A stretch of DNA of 64,000 nt from NCBI RefSeq assembly GCF_007859815.1, contig NZ_SJPH01000001.1, positions 675,987-739,986 of the forward strand, read 5' to 3'. Both the position numbers and the translations under genes were made by a program. Shown piece by piece: positions 38,016-47,467 of this stretch. Within the stretch, counting starts at the first letter, position 1. Each line of letters opens with the position of its first letter. The notes beneath the pieces are model-generated. The model saw only the letters and a list, made by a program, of their open reading frames with translations. It had not been told where the DNA came from and ran no database searches. Source of the DNA: Botrimarina hoheduenensis. Lineage in GTDB: Bacteria > Planctomycetota > Planctomycetia > Pirellulales > Lacipirellulaceae.

Positions 38016-38407
38016 GGCTCTCCCCCTCCCAGAAGCTTTCCCGCCAATCGGCACGATCTGCTCACCGTGGGGATTGTCAAAATGGTTTCTGGTGCAAGTG
38101 TAAGATATGCAATGTAAGCCGCTACGCTGCGGCTGCTAGCACTCCTTGCTTGGGGCGATCAAGCCTTGTTTCATAGGCTTTTTCAAGAAGCGTTCCCGGC
38201 TGGGCGAACTACGGCACGCGCCGTGCGTACAGGTATCCATCAGGAAGAGAGAATCGGCCAACCCCTTCGCCTGACCCGCTGATACTGGCTGGTCTTGCGA
38301 AGGAAAAGGCCGCTGCTCGTCAGAGGATTAACCCCCTCGGAGATAACCGAGATCCACCTGGCGAGTTCGGGTAAGTAAGGAACACCAACCCACACACGGA
38401 GGCTCAG
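38016..38407. other. 390-base leader upstream of csrA with repeated GGA motifs
   Basis: No gene. GGA occurs near 38243, 38302, 38325, 38339, 38379 and 38398 (the last in the ribosome-binding site), the type of site CsrA binds. CTCGG-AGATAA-CCGAG (38336-38351) forms a small hairpin with one of them at the edge of the loop. This suggests that CsrA could control its own translation. Confidence 0.45.
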
Positions 38408-38812
38408 ATGTTGGTTCTCACTCGCAAAGCGCAGGAAACGATCCAGATCGGCAACGACATCACGATCACCGTGATCAAGACCAAGGGCAAGGCGGTCCGG
38501 TTGGGCATCCAGGCACCCGCTGAGGTTGCGGTGCTACGCGGTGAACTGGCCGCTGCGATCAATGCCGCTCAGGAGTTTGGTACCCCGGAGCATAGCCCCC
38601 AGGACTCAAGCACCGCGGCGGTTCCGTCCGCAGGCAAGGGTGCGGAGCGGGTCAGCAGCCCCAAGCCTGCCAAGCCCAAGTCTGACACGGCCCAGGCGGT
38701 CCGCTTTGAGCGGGTAACCCGCTCAAAGGTTGGCACGGTTCTACCCAATCTGCTGGGAGAAGCCGGCCCCCTCCGCGAGATGCTGCAGCAGCGTTCAACG
38801 TTTGTGAGCTAA
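38408..38812 (+). CDS. csrA: carbon storage regulator CsrA with long C-terminal extension
   Basis: A 134-residue protein. Residues 1-55 are CsrA: MLVLTRKAQETIQIGNDI, then KAVRLGIQAPAEVAVLRGEL with the RNA-binding arginine of VLRGE. The remaining 80 residues are a Ser/Pro/Lys-rich linker and a basic tail (ERVTRSKVGTVLPNLLGEAG) not found in typical 60-70-residue CsrA. CsrA binds GGA in mRNA leaders and controls translation. ACGGAGG precedes the ATG. A second csrA lies 2.2 kb downstream on the other strand. Confidence 0.94.
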   Translation: MLVLTRKAQETIQIGNDITITVIKTKGKAVRLGIQAPAEVAVLRGELAAAINAAQEFGTPEHSPQDSSTAAVPSAGKGAERVSSPKPAKPKSDTAQAVRFERVTRSKVGTVLPNLLGEAGPLREMLQQRSTFVS

Positions 38813-38852
38813 TGGTTCGCTTGCAGAAGATGCTCAGCTGCTGCTCGGCGTG

Positions 38853-40919
38853 TCAGCGCACCGACGCTGGTAACGGCGTGTCGAGCGGTTCTGAGCCACT
38901 TACCAAACGAACCGTCGGCATCGCTGGGCTCGACCGGGGAATCGTCAAGCTGGCTTGCAAGGGATCGTAGCCTTCGAGCTCTGCCGCCTGGGCGAGCAGA
39001 ATGCGCTGCACTTCGGCAACGGTTTGGGGATGGCGGTGCAGGGTCACATGCGAGTCCGGCACGATCACTTGCGATTCCAATCCTGGCAAGTCGTCCAGCC
39101 GCGCACTGGCGAGCGAGACGACGCCATCACCGCGAGTGGTGAACCACGATGCGGGTCCGCTGCGGGGAGCGTCGCCCACCACGTTGTGGTACGACACCCA
39201 AGGTGCCGACCGGGCGGTAAGCAGCGCTGAGAGCATCGGCGAGTCGGGTGCCAGCGAGTCGAGGCTGGTCATCATGCTCGTTGCCGCGGGCAGAAACAGG
39301 CCCGGGTTGTCGCGGAATAGCTCTTGTCGGCGTGCGATCGTCTTCACCGGCAGTTCGATCAGTTTGTTGCCTACCCAACGCGTGACGCCGTTGGCGAAGC
39401 GGCTGCCACGGTGGGGCGATCCAATCGTCACCACGCGGCGAACCGAGCTGTCTGGTTGGAAATAGAACAACCGCGACACATGGGTGCGCGATTCCTCGTC
39501 GGCTTTAAGTTTCGAGAAGTCGTCGGTAGCAACCACTCGCCAAAAATCGTCGCCGCTGTTGACCGCCTGCAGCCGCGACATGAGCCCCCCCATGCTGTGG
39601 CCGACAAGCACCATCTGATCCATGGCGAGCGTCGAATCGTTTGGGTCGAAGGTCTGTTTGACTTGCTGCAGATCCTCACGCATCTGCGCGGCGCTGACAA
39701 AGAACGGTGACGCGGTCGGGTACAGATAGAACCAAAACTGATAGCGGCTGCGGATGCGCGGATCGCTGCGCAGGTCGTTGAACATCTCCATCCACGTCGC
39801 CGGGCTCGACCACAGTCCGTGGACCATCACCACCGGGATGCGGTTGGGATCGTACGGCTCAAGCAGGTACAGGCCCTGGTAGGCTTCGAGCTGCTCGGGC
39901 TGAAAGAGTCCGCTGTTAGAGATCTTGGACTCTTGAAACTGGGGTTGGTTGAGGAAGTACGCGAGCGGGGTTGTTAGGTCACTGGCGAGTGGCGTACGCC
40001 GACCAGCGAGATTCAGTTGCTCGTGCTCCATCGTGTCGTGCAGCTCAAGCACCAGCCGCAGCCCCTGATGCGGATCGGCTGCGGGCGTTGCCGGCTGGTG
40101 ATGATCGGCTGATTCGACCCGCACAAACGCCGTGAGCGGGTAGCAGAGCGTCGTCGGATAGAAGCGATCCTCAGGATGATTCCGATCGGGATGGTCTCGC
40201 TTCGCGACGAGCGGAACGCCAACGCCGGTGGTGTGGTAGTGATTCCGCAACGCGAGAACCTGGAAGTCTTCGGCGAACTCAAAGCCGTCAAAGTCTTCTT
40301 GCCGCCAGTGGCTGCTGTGCAGCTCGACCGCGATCGAGCAACCGTGCTCGCTGTGGGGCAGCGGAATGCGGGCCCCCGGATGTACCTGGTCACGACTCTG
40401 CAGCAGGCGGAGCAGCGACTGCAACGAGGTGTTGTAGCGACTGGTCGCGCCGCCGATACGCCGCAACGGATCGCCCGCTAGCGCGTGATAGCCATGCACC
40501 AGCGACTCGGCATAGAAGCCAATGGCAGCGTCATCGTCGCCATCTTCACGCAAAGAATCGGCTTGGACGGCCGCTAGCTCAGCCAGGGCAAACTCCACTT
40601 CGGGGGCCCCGGTCTCTCCGTGTGCATCCGCCAGCAGGGTGAGCAGCCGCTGACGCTGATCGTCGATCTCCGGATTGAGCCCCGCCTTGGTCGCTACCTG
40701 GCGCGTTGTCTCGGAGAATCGTGGCTTGTCGTTGCCCACTCCCAGCAGCCGCGCGGCGTAAGGGCTGTCAGCGGGACGGCGCTGAATCCACTGCTCGCTG
40801 CTAGCACAGCCGCTGCCGAGAGACGCCAACAGTACAACGGTGAGCAGCGCTGCGTTCGCGCTTTGAAAGGGACGAGTCCTGAGATTTGCCCGAACGATCG
40901 ATTCGTAGCGCACGATCAT
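38853..40919 (-). CDS. lipoprotein alpha/beta hydrolase (lipase/esterase-like)
   Basis: A 688-residue exported lipoprotein. The signal peptide ends in the lipobox LGSGC at about 35-39. Residues 40-365 have no family I recognise. The hydrolase domain (about 365-650) begins RIPVVMVHGLWSSPATW, with the nucleophile elbow GHSMGG and the histidine region VPDSHVTLHRHP. Resembles triacylglycerol lipase/esterase-like enzymes (PGAP1-like). A role in envelope lipid or ester turnover is inferred. ATG at 40919. Lies between the two csrA genes. Confidence 0.87.
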   Translation of the reverse strand: MIVRYESIVRANLRTRPFQSANAALLTVVLLASLGSGCASSEQWIQRRPADSPYAARLLGVGNDKPRFSETTRQVATKAGLNPEIDDQRQRLLTLLADAHGETGAPEVEFALAELAAVQADSLREDGDDDAAIGFYAESLVHGYHALAGDPLRRIGGATSRYNTSLQSLLRLLQSRDQVHPGARIPLPHSEHGCSIAVELHSSHWRQEDFDGFEFAEDFQVLALRNHYHTTGVGVPLVAKRDHPDRNHPEDRFYPTTLCYPLTAFVRVESADHHQPATPAADPHQGLRLVLELHDTMEHEQLNLAGRRTPLASDLTTPLAYFLNQPQFQESKISNSGLFQPEQLEAYQGLYLLEPYDPNRIPVVMVHGLWSSPATWMEMFNDLRSDPRIRSRYQFWFYLYPTASPFFVSAAQMREDLQQVKQTFDPNDSTLAMDQMVLVGHSMGGLMSRLQAVNSGDDFWRVVATDDFSKLKADEESRTHVSRLFYFQPDSSVRRVVTIGSPHRGSRFANGVTRWVGNKLIELPVKTIARRQELFRDNPGLFLPAATSMMTSLDSLAPDSPMLSALLTARSAPWVSYHNVVGDAPRSGPASWFTTRGDGVVSLASARLDDLPGLESQVIVPDSHVTLHRHPQTVAEVQRILLAQAAELEGYDPLQASLTIPRSSPAMPTVRLVSGSEPLDTPLPASVR

Positions 40920-41054
40920 CGCGGGGCGGTCGCTGCTTGCCGGCGGAGAGGGGGAGCCAATGGCTGCGCTAGCCGTCTACTACAATAGTGACGAGGCTGC
41001 TGCCATGTGGACCCTACGGGTCACTCCCGCGCCGGTCAATGCCGGACAAACTGC

Positions 41055-41300
41055 TTAGGCGATTGCTAGCGTGGCGAGAAACTCGATCGTGGGTTTCAGC
41101 TCCGCCGAGGGAGCCGGCTCCGCATTGGCGGCACCGTCGAAAGACTCGACGATTTCTTTGAGTTCGCCACGCAGGATACGCTTCTCTGCGGGTGCTTGCA
41201 GGGCGAGCGTGACACGGTTGCCCGCCACCCGGCGGACTTCGATCGTGATGTCATCACCAATGGTGATGGCCTGGCCGGCTTTTCTACTGAGAACGAGCAT
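41055..41300 (-). CDS. csrA: carbon storage regulator CsrA, second copy
   Basis: An 81-residue CsrA homologue: MLVLSRKAGQAITIGDDI, then NRVTLALQAPAEKRILRGEL, with the RNA-binding arginine, followed by a short acidic C-terminal tail. Length is closer to the usual CsrA than the copy at 38408. CAGGATTAG, containing one GGA, is just upstream of the ATG at 41300. Two paralogues so close together, on opposite strands, point to divided labour. Confidence 0.95.
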   Translation of the reverse strand: MLVLSRKAGQAITIGDDITIEVRRVAGNRVTLALQAPAEKRILRGELKEIVESFDGAANAEPAPSAELKPTIEFLATLAIA

Positions 41301-41666
41301 GACTAATCCTGCTTGACTAAGAGTACGGCTCCGCCGTGGTCGACGAAAAGAACGTTGCCTACAGACGGCTAATGCAACTAATGCAACCCGTGTGCCGATG
41401 GCTCCCCTAGTTACGCGCCGAGCGGTCTCAGAAGCGGCACAGGAGCGAAATTCTCCGCGATCTGGCGACTATTGCTAAAGTCTTGTGGCTCCGGATGCCG
41501 GCCTGCTACCGCAATCAGAGCTGCCAGGAAGTCTCATCTTGAGATGGCCGTCTCGACTTGAGACACCCACGCACCTCGCGGCGAGACGGCCGACCAGTTT
41601 TTGACCACGGCCATGATCGCCGACCACTCAGTGAAATTCCCCCCGCCCACAGCCGCACGACGCCCC
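41301..41666. other. intergenic region with tandem dyads upstream of M24 peptidase
   Basis: About 365 bases between the divergent csrA and peptidase genes. It contains the 19-bp tandem repeat at 41532-41569. No coding frame is convincing. Confidence 0.5.
41532..41569. promoter_or_regulatory. tandem 19-bp operator-like repeat
   Basis: Two adjacent units, at 41532-41550 and 41551-41569, each have GTCTC-N5-GAGA: GTCTCATCTTGAGATGG and GTCTCGACTTGAGACAC. Each is an imperfect dyad of arms GTCTC/GAGAC. They lie about 100 bases before the M24 peptidase ATG. Probably a repressor or activator site. Confidence 0.45.
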
Positions 41667-42767
41667 ATGATGCTCGACACTTCCCTAATCGTGGCGCGCC
41701 AGCAGCGTTTGCTCAAAGAGATGGATCGGGTGGGCGCTGCCTGGACGATTCTGACGCGGAGTGAGTCGGTGCAGTGGCTCACGGGGGCCTATGTGGGGCC
41801 TCTCTTTTCGCCTTGTGTGGCGATCGAGGCAGGCGGAAAGGTGACCCTGGTTTTGCCGGCTCGCAAGGTGTCGTCGCCTGCCGTCGCCGCCGAGGTGTTG
41901 CCCTATGAGGAGAAGCGACTTTCGACCATGCGCGACGCTTGTCATCAGCAGCATGCCAGCCTGGAGCAGCTTTTTAAGGCGTGTCCGATGTCCGGAAAGT
42001 GCATCGGCTACGAAGCTTCTGCCGTAGGGGGAGGACTCGTTGCGGCGGTAGCCGGGCCGGGCGCTTTGGACTTTGACGACACGCTCTTTAGCCTTAGGCG
42101 TCGCAAAGACCCCGACGAACTCGCGCTCATGGCCCGGGCAAATGAGGCCAATCGGGCGATGTACGAACACGCCCGCCGCCGCATCCAGCCAGGGCTCAAC
42201 GAGATCGATCTCTACAGCGAGTTGCAAACGATCGCGGTCAAGACGCTCGGTCAGCCGCTGACCTACTTCGGACAAGACTTTTGCTGTGCGGCTCGAGGCG
42301 GTGCGCCCCGCGACCGGGTCGCGGCCGAGGGCGAGCTGTGGATCCTTGACCTGGGTGTCGGCTACGGCGGGTATTTTACGGACAACGCCCGGACGTTTGC
42401 CGTCGGTGAGCCATCGGCGTTGCAAGTCGCGGCCTGGGAGCGGGTCACGCAGGTGTTCCCGATCGTACAGGACTACGTCCGGCCAGGGGCAAGCTGTCGA
42501 GAGCTGTTCGAACGCATCAATAAGGAACTCGCAACCTTCACGGGAGGGGTTTTCAACCACCACCTGGGTCACGGTGTCGGACTTGCTCCGCATGAAGCTC
42601 CGCGCTTGAATCCGAATTGGGACGACCATTTTGAGGTTGGCGATTACTTCACCGCCGAGCCCGGTCTGTACGGCGAGGATCTTCGCTTGGGGCTGCGTCT
42701 CGAGCAGAACTACGTTGTGACAGAGACCGGAGTCACGTTGCTAACGGACTGGCCGCTAGCCCTTTAA
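41667..42767 (+). CDS. Xaa-Pro aminopeptidase-like M24 peptidase
   Basis: A 366-residue metallopeptidase. The N-terminal creatinase-like domain precedes the pita-bread catalytic domain. The five metal ligands are visible: Asp in WILDLGVGYGG, Asp in FTDNARTF, His in HHLGHGVGL, Glu in TAEPGLYG and Glu in RLEQNYVV. It removes N-terminal residues before proline, or acts on dipeptides. ATG at 41667 gives the usual family start (MMLDTSLIVARQQRLL). Preceded by the tandem operator-like repeat. Confidence 0.92.
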   Translation: MMLDTSLIVARQQRLLKEMDRVGAAWTILTRSESVQWLTGAYVGPLFSPCVAIEAGGKVTLVLPARKVSSPAVAAEVLPYEEKRLSTMRDACHQQHASLEQLFKACPMSGKCIGYEASAVGGGLVAAVAGPGALDFDDTLFSLRRRKDPDELALMARANEANRAMYEHARRRIQPGLNEIDLYSELQTIAVKTLGQPLTYFGQDFCCAARGGAPRDRVAAEGELWILDLGVGYGGYFTDNARTFAVGEPSALQVAAWERVTQVFPIVQDYVRPGASCRELFERINKELATFTGGVFNHHLGHGVGLAPHEAPRLNPNWDDHFEVGDYFTAEPGLYGEDLRLGLRLEQNYVVTETGVTLLTDWPLAL

Positions 42768-42946
42768 GCCGGCTGTACTGTTCTGTGCTGTGCTGTTCTG
42801 TGATTGCCAGCAGCCGCGGCAGGGCGATCTTGACCCACGCGGGGATCGCCCTAGACTCACGCCCCGTGAAGCCCTCGGCTCGGCGGCTCGTGCAAGCCGT
42901 AAGCCTGTTAGGTTCAGGGTCTGGTCCGCAGCAACCTTTGCTTGAG

Positions 42947-43819
42947 ATGACAATGGCGACCGAGCGATCAGCAGCGATGATCGCGCGCCGCCGTTTCCTT
43001 TGGCTTGCCGGGGCAGCGTTGGCGGGGAGCACACACGGCGTGGCTCAGGCCGCTGCTAGCGCGGCCGTACGAGCGGGTGCTGAGGGGCTCTTCCGGGTCG
43101 AAGCGGCCAAGGTGCCGCCTGAGGAACTTCGCCGGGTCTTTGCCAAAGCCAACCTGGGCGAACTTCAGCAAGAATTGCTCCGCGTACTTAACGTGCCTCC
43201 GCCGGGCGCGCCGATCCGCCTGGTGATCGGTGCTGACGCGACGGCCCATCGCAAGACGGTCAGCCAGCTGCGGGTAGCGACTCCGTATCGTCGAGCGTTG
43301 TACGTTCGTGATCGGGGCCAGGCGGTGGTGCTGTCGTACCTGCACGACGAGTTGGCGCTCGACCTGCGCCACGAGGGGACGCATGCCCTGTTGCACGCCG
43401 ATCAACCGGCGTTGCCGCTATGGCTCGATGAGGGAATCGCCAGTTACTTTCAGGAACCCGCCCCGCTGCGACCCGCCGGAGGCATTCATCACGATCCGTT
43501 GCTGCGCGACCTGCGTGGTGGTCGGATGACGACCCTCGCTGAGCTCGAACAACGTTCAGGGTTGAGTGACTTAACAGCGCGTGACTACCGGTTTGCGTGG
43601 GCCTGGACCCACTACTTGCTGCACGGTCCGCATGCTGCGACGCGAACCTTGTGGTGCCGATTGGAAGCCGGCCGTCGGCGTCAGGCGATCGAGCCACTAG
43701 CCCTTACGCTGCCACGCGAGATCCCTCAGCCCGAGGCCGCGTTGAGACGCCACTTCCTACAGGAATGGCCGCAGCGGCTTGAGCAGGCTGCCCGCTTCAG
43801 CAGTGTGCGAGCCGGCTAA
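42947..43819 (+). CDS. Tat-exported gluzincin (peptidase MA-like) protein
   Basis: A 290-residue exported protein. Its start RRRFLWLAGAALAG is a twin-arginine signal, indicating export of a folded protein. The zinc motif is HEGTH (HExxH) in DLRHEGTHALLHAD, with the third-ligand segment LWLDEGIASYFQEP, as in the peptidase MA/DUF1570 group of gluzincins. So it is probably a periplasmic metallopeptidase. ATG at 42947 precedes the signal; a second ATG at 42953 is possible. Confidence 0.85.
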   Translation: MTMATERSAAMIARRRFLWLAGAALAGSTHGVAQAAASAAVRAGAEGLFRVEAAKVPPEELRRVFAKANLGELQQELLRVLNVPPPGAPIRLVIGADATAHRKTVSQLRVATPYRRALYVRDRGQAVVLSYLHDELALDLRHEGTHALLHADQPALPLWLDEGIASYFQEPAPLRPAGGIHHDPLLRDLRGGRMTTLAELEQRSGLSDLTARDYRFAWAWTHYLLHGPHAATRTLWCRLEAGRRRQAIEPLALTLPREIPQPEAALRRHFLQEWPQRLEQAARFSSVRAG

Positions 43820-44019
43820 CGTCTGGCGAGCCGTGCCTGCTGCTAGCGTGTCCGTCGGCCGCTGCGCAAGGTCTACAAGCTTGACGGGGCAGTGCCGCTG
43901 GGTTTGCGCTACCGCTGTGCAGAACGGATCTCTAGACTCCGCGCGCATCGCCCCGGTGGGAGCTTTCGGCCGCAGGTTGTGGCGGCTCACAGTCGGGCAA
44001 ACTCCTTGGAAGGGCCGTG

Positions 44020-44469
44020 ATGGCATCAGGTTGGCTACTGACGCTAGCGCTCACGCTGGCGATCCCGGTGGACGGCGGTGGCGAGAGGCTGGCATCGACC
44101 ACGGTCACGATGCCCCTGGTCGACGTGACCCTCAGCCCCGAAGGCCGATTGCTTGGCCAGGCGGTCACTGCCGACGGGTTTCCCCTGGCGGGGGCTCAGA
44201 TTCGCTTGCTGTCGGAGGACGGACGCAGTATCGAGACCGAGTCCGATGAAATGGGTGCCTTTACGCTGCGGGGCGAGGTCGGCTTTGCTGAGTTGCACGG
44301 GCCGGGATGCTCGTTGGCGGTCAATCTCTGGACGGCCAAAACCGCCCCGCCGGCAGCGACCACCGTTGTTCTGCTGATTGAAGATGTCACGCTCGCGCAG
44401 CGCAACCAGCCCTCAGAACGCCGCGGCTCGGTAGGCGGGGGAGCGCGGTTGGTCTTCGCAGGACGTTAA
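44020..44469 (+). CDS. exported protein with carboxypeptidase regulatory-like domain
   Basis: A 149-residue protein with a short signal sequence (WLLTLALTLAIPV). Residues 40-115 have the start of a carboxypeptidase regulatory-like beta-sandwich: GQAVTADGFPLAGAQIRL, then ETESDEMGAFTLRG. Such domains help fold or bind surface proteins. The C-terminus is Gly/Arg-rich. ATG at 44020 used; a GTG three bases upstream is also in frame. Function unknown. Confidence 0.65.
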   Translation: MASGWLLTLALTLAIPVDGGGERLASTTVTMPLVDVTLSPEGRLLGQAVTADGFPLAGAQIRLLSEDGRSIETESDEMGAFTLRGEVGFAELHGPGCSLAVNLWTAKTAPPAATTVVLLIEDVTLAQRNQPSERRGSVGGGARLVFAGR

Positions 44470-44753
44470 CCGGCGGCAAGCCTCGTAAGCTGCGCCGAGT
44501 CTGCCGATTGCGGCGAGTCTGTCGCTGCGTTTGGTGGGGTGTGAAAGGTGAACGGGGCAGGGTCCCGCTTGGCACGGCCCTCCGCCGGTAATAGGACCGG
44601 AAAACGGGCAGGCCGCACGCCTTAACACAGCGCGTCACGGGTTCCGTCAGTCGCATGAACTCGGGCTGAACGACCTACCTCCTAACCACCGATCTGAATA
44701 AGGAGGCCGCAGGGAAGCGGCCGGACTCACCAGGGATCGGGGCACAGACAGCG

Positions 44754-45311
44754 ATGGGCGTCGGGGCTTTTCTGCGCTATGCGCGTGACGCGTTCTTCGC
44801 CAAACCTACGCCAGAGCGTCAGCTGATCAAGCTGGCCCGACAGCATTCGGTTCGCCGCGTGGTGGAGCTGGGCATCGGTTCGCTCGAACAGACTCAGACG
44901 CTACTTAAGGCGATCGTTGATTCGGCTGGCGGAGCGGGAGTCAGCTATACGGCGGTGGATCCGTTCGAGCAGCGTGAGCCGGGGCAGGCTCCGCTCTCGC
45001 TGATTGCCGCTCATCGCACGCTGTCAGTGTGTGGCGTCAAAGCGCGGCTCACGCCGGGCGACCCGGAGCACTCCCTGGCGACAGTGGCTAACAGCCTTAG
45101 TGACACCGACTTGGTAGTGCTGCCCCTGGGGATTGGCGAACGCAGCGGGTCTCCGGCCTGGTTCTATCTGCCCCGGATGTGCCACCCGGGAACCCTCGTC
45201 GTCGAGCCCACGCCCCGTGCCGAGGAGCCCGACACCTGGACGGTCTGGCCGCTAGCGGACGTGCAACGCCAGGCACGCCAAGCCGCCAGCGGCTGGCGCG
45301 CCGCAGCGTGA
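44754..45311 (+). CDS. predicted methyltransferase-like protein
   Basis: A 185-residue protein. A Rossmann-type beginning is suggested by VVELGIGSLEQTQTLLKAI (like SAM-binding motif I) and YTAVDPFEQ (like motif II), with VVLPLGIGER later. It may bind SAM, but motif I is weak and no catalytic residues are evident. No signal or membrane segments. Function unknown; conserved hypothetical of the planctomycete type. Confidence 0.6.
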   Translation: MGVGAFLRYARDAFFAKPTPERQLIKLARQHSVRRVVELGIGSLEQTQTLLKAIVDSAGGAGVSYTAVDPFEQREPGQAPLSLIAAHRTLSVCGVKARLTPGDPEHSLATVANSLSDTDLVVLPLGIGERSGSPAWFYLPRMCHPGTLVVEPTPRAEEPDTWTVWPLADVQRQARQAASGWRAAA

Positions 45312-45545
45312 GCCATCTCGCACTCGGCAGAAAGCCTGCCCGAAGCCGTATGAACCGCCTATACTGGTGTGGCGTAGGAGGGCAGTCGGGTAAGCTGCGT
45401 AACGCTCGCCTGCCGATGCTTGGGCACCCCTAGTTCAGATCGTCCTGCCGCACCGTCTGGATTGCGGCGGACGACTTCGTTCCGCTGTTGGAATGATAGG
45501 GTGTGTGCCTCAGGCGGAAGGGACAGTCCGCGCGGGAGCCCCGAC

Positions 45546-47309
45546 GTGACACAGCTTGACTTCGATAACGCCGAGACCATGGCGTCTCCGCTGCCTGCGG
45601 CTGCGGCACCAACCGTGCGCGGAAATAACGCTGCCGACGCGACGCGCACGCAGAGCGGCAGCAACTCGGGCAGTCGCGGTTCAGCGGCGATCGGTGCCGC
45701 GGCCCGTGGGCTGGTCCGGCTGGTCGAGGGGGGCACGCCCCACCTGAGCGCTGAAACCCGCGACGTGCTTCACCGCCGACTGTTGTTGGTATCGACGCTG
45801 CTGCTGGCCGGTTTTTCTGTCTTTTTCCTGCGCGCCCTGTTTTTCCGTGGCAGCGAGACAGAGGGTACCTCGTCACTGCTAATCTCGCACGGGGCGGTCA
45901 TTGTCGTGCTTGCTGCGGTGTCGTTGTGCCTGCGCAGAGCCGCGGCGCTCGACCTGACGATGCTGCGGATCGCCGAGTGGGCAACCTTTGGCGTGCCAGC
46001 CGTCTTCTTTGCGATGATCACCACGCACAGTCTCTCGGTCGCTGCAGCACGCGGCTGGCAGCAGGAAGGGGGGGGGGCCCTGCCGATCGTCGTCGCACCG
46101 TGGATGCTCATCATTTTCACCTACGCTTTGTTCATCCCAAATACCTGGCGCCGATCGCTCCGCTTTATCGTTCCGGCGGCGATTGTGCCCGTGGGGATCA
46201 TCTATTGGCGGATGTTCACCTGCCAGGAGACCGCGGCGTGCATGGGCCAAGCCATCAATGCCGACTACGCTTCGATGCAGGGGCTCGAGATGCTGCTGAC
46301 CGCTGTGACCGCGGCGCTCGGGGTACATACGATCAACAGCCTCCGTCGCGAGGTGTTTGAGGCCAAGCAACTCGGGCAGTATCGCCTTAAGCAGCGGATC
46401 GGTGCCGGCGGCATGGGCGAGGTCTATCTGGCCGAGCACCGCATGATGAAGCGGCCCTGCGCGATCAAGGTGATCCGCCCGGAGAAGGCCGGCGACCCGC
46501 GTATCCTCGCCCGTTTTGAGCGCGAGGTTCGTTCGACCGCCAAGCTCTCGCACTGGAACTCGATCGACATTTACGACTACGGCCGGACGGAAGACGGAAC
46601 GTTCTACTACGTCATGGAATACCTGCCCGGCCACAACGTGGGCGAATTGGTCGAGTCTGAAGGCGCGCTCCCGCCCAGCCGCGTTGTGTACCTGATGGAT
46701 CAGGTTTGCCGAGCATTGGCCGAAGCGCACGCCCACGGGCTCGTGCATCGCGATATCAAGCCGGCGAATATCTTCTGTGCCTATCGGGGCGGGATTTTCG
46801 ACGTCGCGAAGCTGCTCGACTTTGGCCTCGCCAAGCCGATCCTGCACGCTAGCGAAGAAACGACCGATGTTGCGCTGACGCAAGAAGGAGCGATCACCGG
46901 CTCGCCCCTGTTCATGTCCCCCGAACAGGCCACCGGTGAACGAGAGGCCGACATCCGCAGCGATATCTACTCGCTAGGCTGCGTGCTCTACTATCTGCTC
47001 ACGGGGGCACCGCCGTTTGAGTACAAGCAGGCGGTCAAGGTGATCATCGCCCACGTATCAGAAGACGTGGTTCCCCCGCGGCACCACAACCCGAGCCTGC
47101 CGATCGAGCTGGAAGAAGTTATTCTGCGGTGCCTGGAAAAAGACCCCGAGGACCGTTACCAGACCGTCGATCAGCTCCGGATTGCTCTGAGCGAAGCCCC
47201 CCTGGAAGACTATTGGTCGGCGGATCGGGCCGCCGAATGGTGGACCGAGAAGGGCTGCCCGCAGCGCAAGGCGATGGCCGCGGCGGCCATCGAGGCGGCC
47301 GCCGTCTAA
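45546..47309 (+). CDS. membrane serine/threonine protein kinase, kinase domain C-terminal
   Basis: A 587-residue kinase of the Hanks (PknB) type. It is unusual in having its membrane part first: about six hydrophobic helices in residues 75-245 (LLLVSTLLLAGFSVFFL, AVIVVLAAVSLCL, FGVPAVFFAMITT and others), then the kinase (about 275-555). Kinase motifs are GAGGMGEVYLAEH, CAIKVIRPEKA, HRDIKPANIF, DFGLAKP and GSPLFMSPEQA. It phosphorylates Ser/Thr of unknown targets. Start GTG at 45546; an ATG at 45579 is possible. Upstream of leuCD but 159 bases apart. Confidence 0.93.
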   Translation: MTQLDFDNAETMASPLPAAAAPTVRGNNAADATRTQSGSNSGSRGSAAIGAAARGLVRLVEGGTPHLSAETRDVLHRRLLLVSTLLLAGFSVFFLRALFFRGSETEGTSSLLISHGAVIVVLAAVSLCLRRAAALDLTMLRIAEWATFGVPAVFFAMITTHSLSVAAARGWQQEGGGALPIVVAPWMLIIFTYALFIPNTWRRSLRFIVPAAIVPVGIIYWRMFTCQETAACMGQAINADYASMQGLEMLLTAVTAALGVHTINSLRREVFEAKQLGQYRLKQRIGAGGMGEVYLAEHRMMKRPCAIKVIRPEKAGDPRILARFEREVRSTAKLSHWNSIDIYDYGRTEDGTFYYVMEYLPGHNVGELVESEGALPPSRVVYLMDQVCRALAEAHAHGLVHRDIKPANIFCAYRGGIFDVAKLLDFGLAKPILHASEETTDVALTQEGAITGSPLFMSPEQATGEREADIRSDIYSLGCVLYYLLTGAPPFEYKQAVKVIIAHVSEDVVPPRHHNPSLPIELEEVILRCLEKDPEDRYQTVDQLRIALSEAPLEDYWSADRAAEWWTEKGCPQRKAMAAAAIEAAAV

Positions 47310-47467
47310 AAGGACGTTTGGCCGACTTATCGGAAGGTTTTGGGCCACATTGGGGGGCTCAATGCTTTGGCTTCTGGCCGCGTGCTACCAAGCGGCGAAC
47401 CCCCGGCGTACACTGCGGGTCTGGCTTTTATTGACTGAGGTCCCGTAGAGAACCCCCGCCGATCGCG

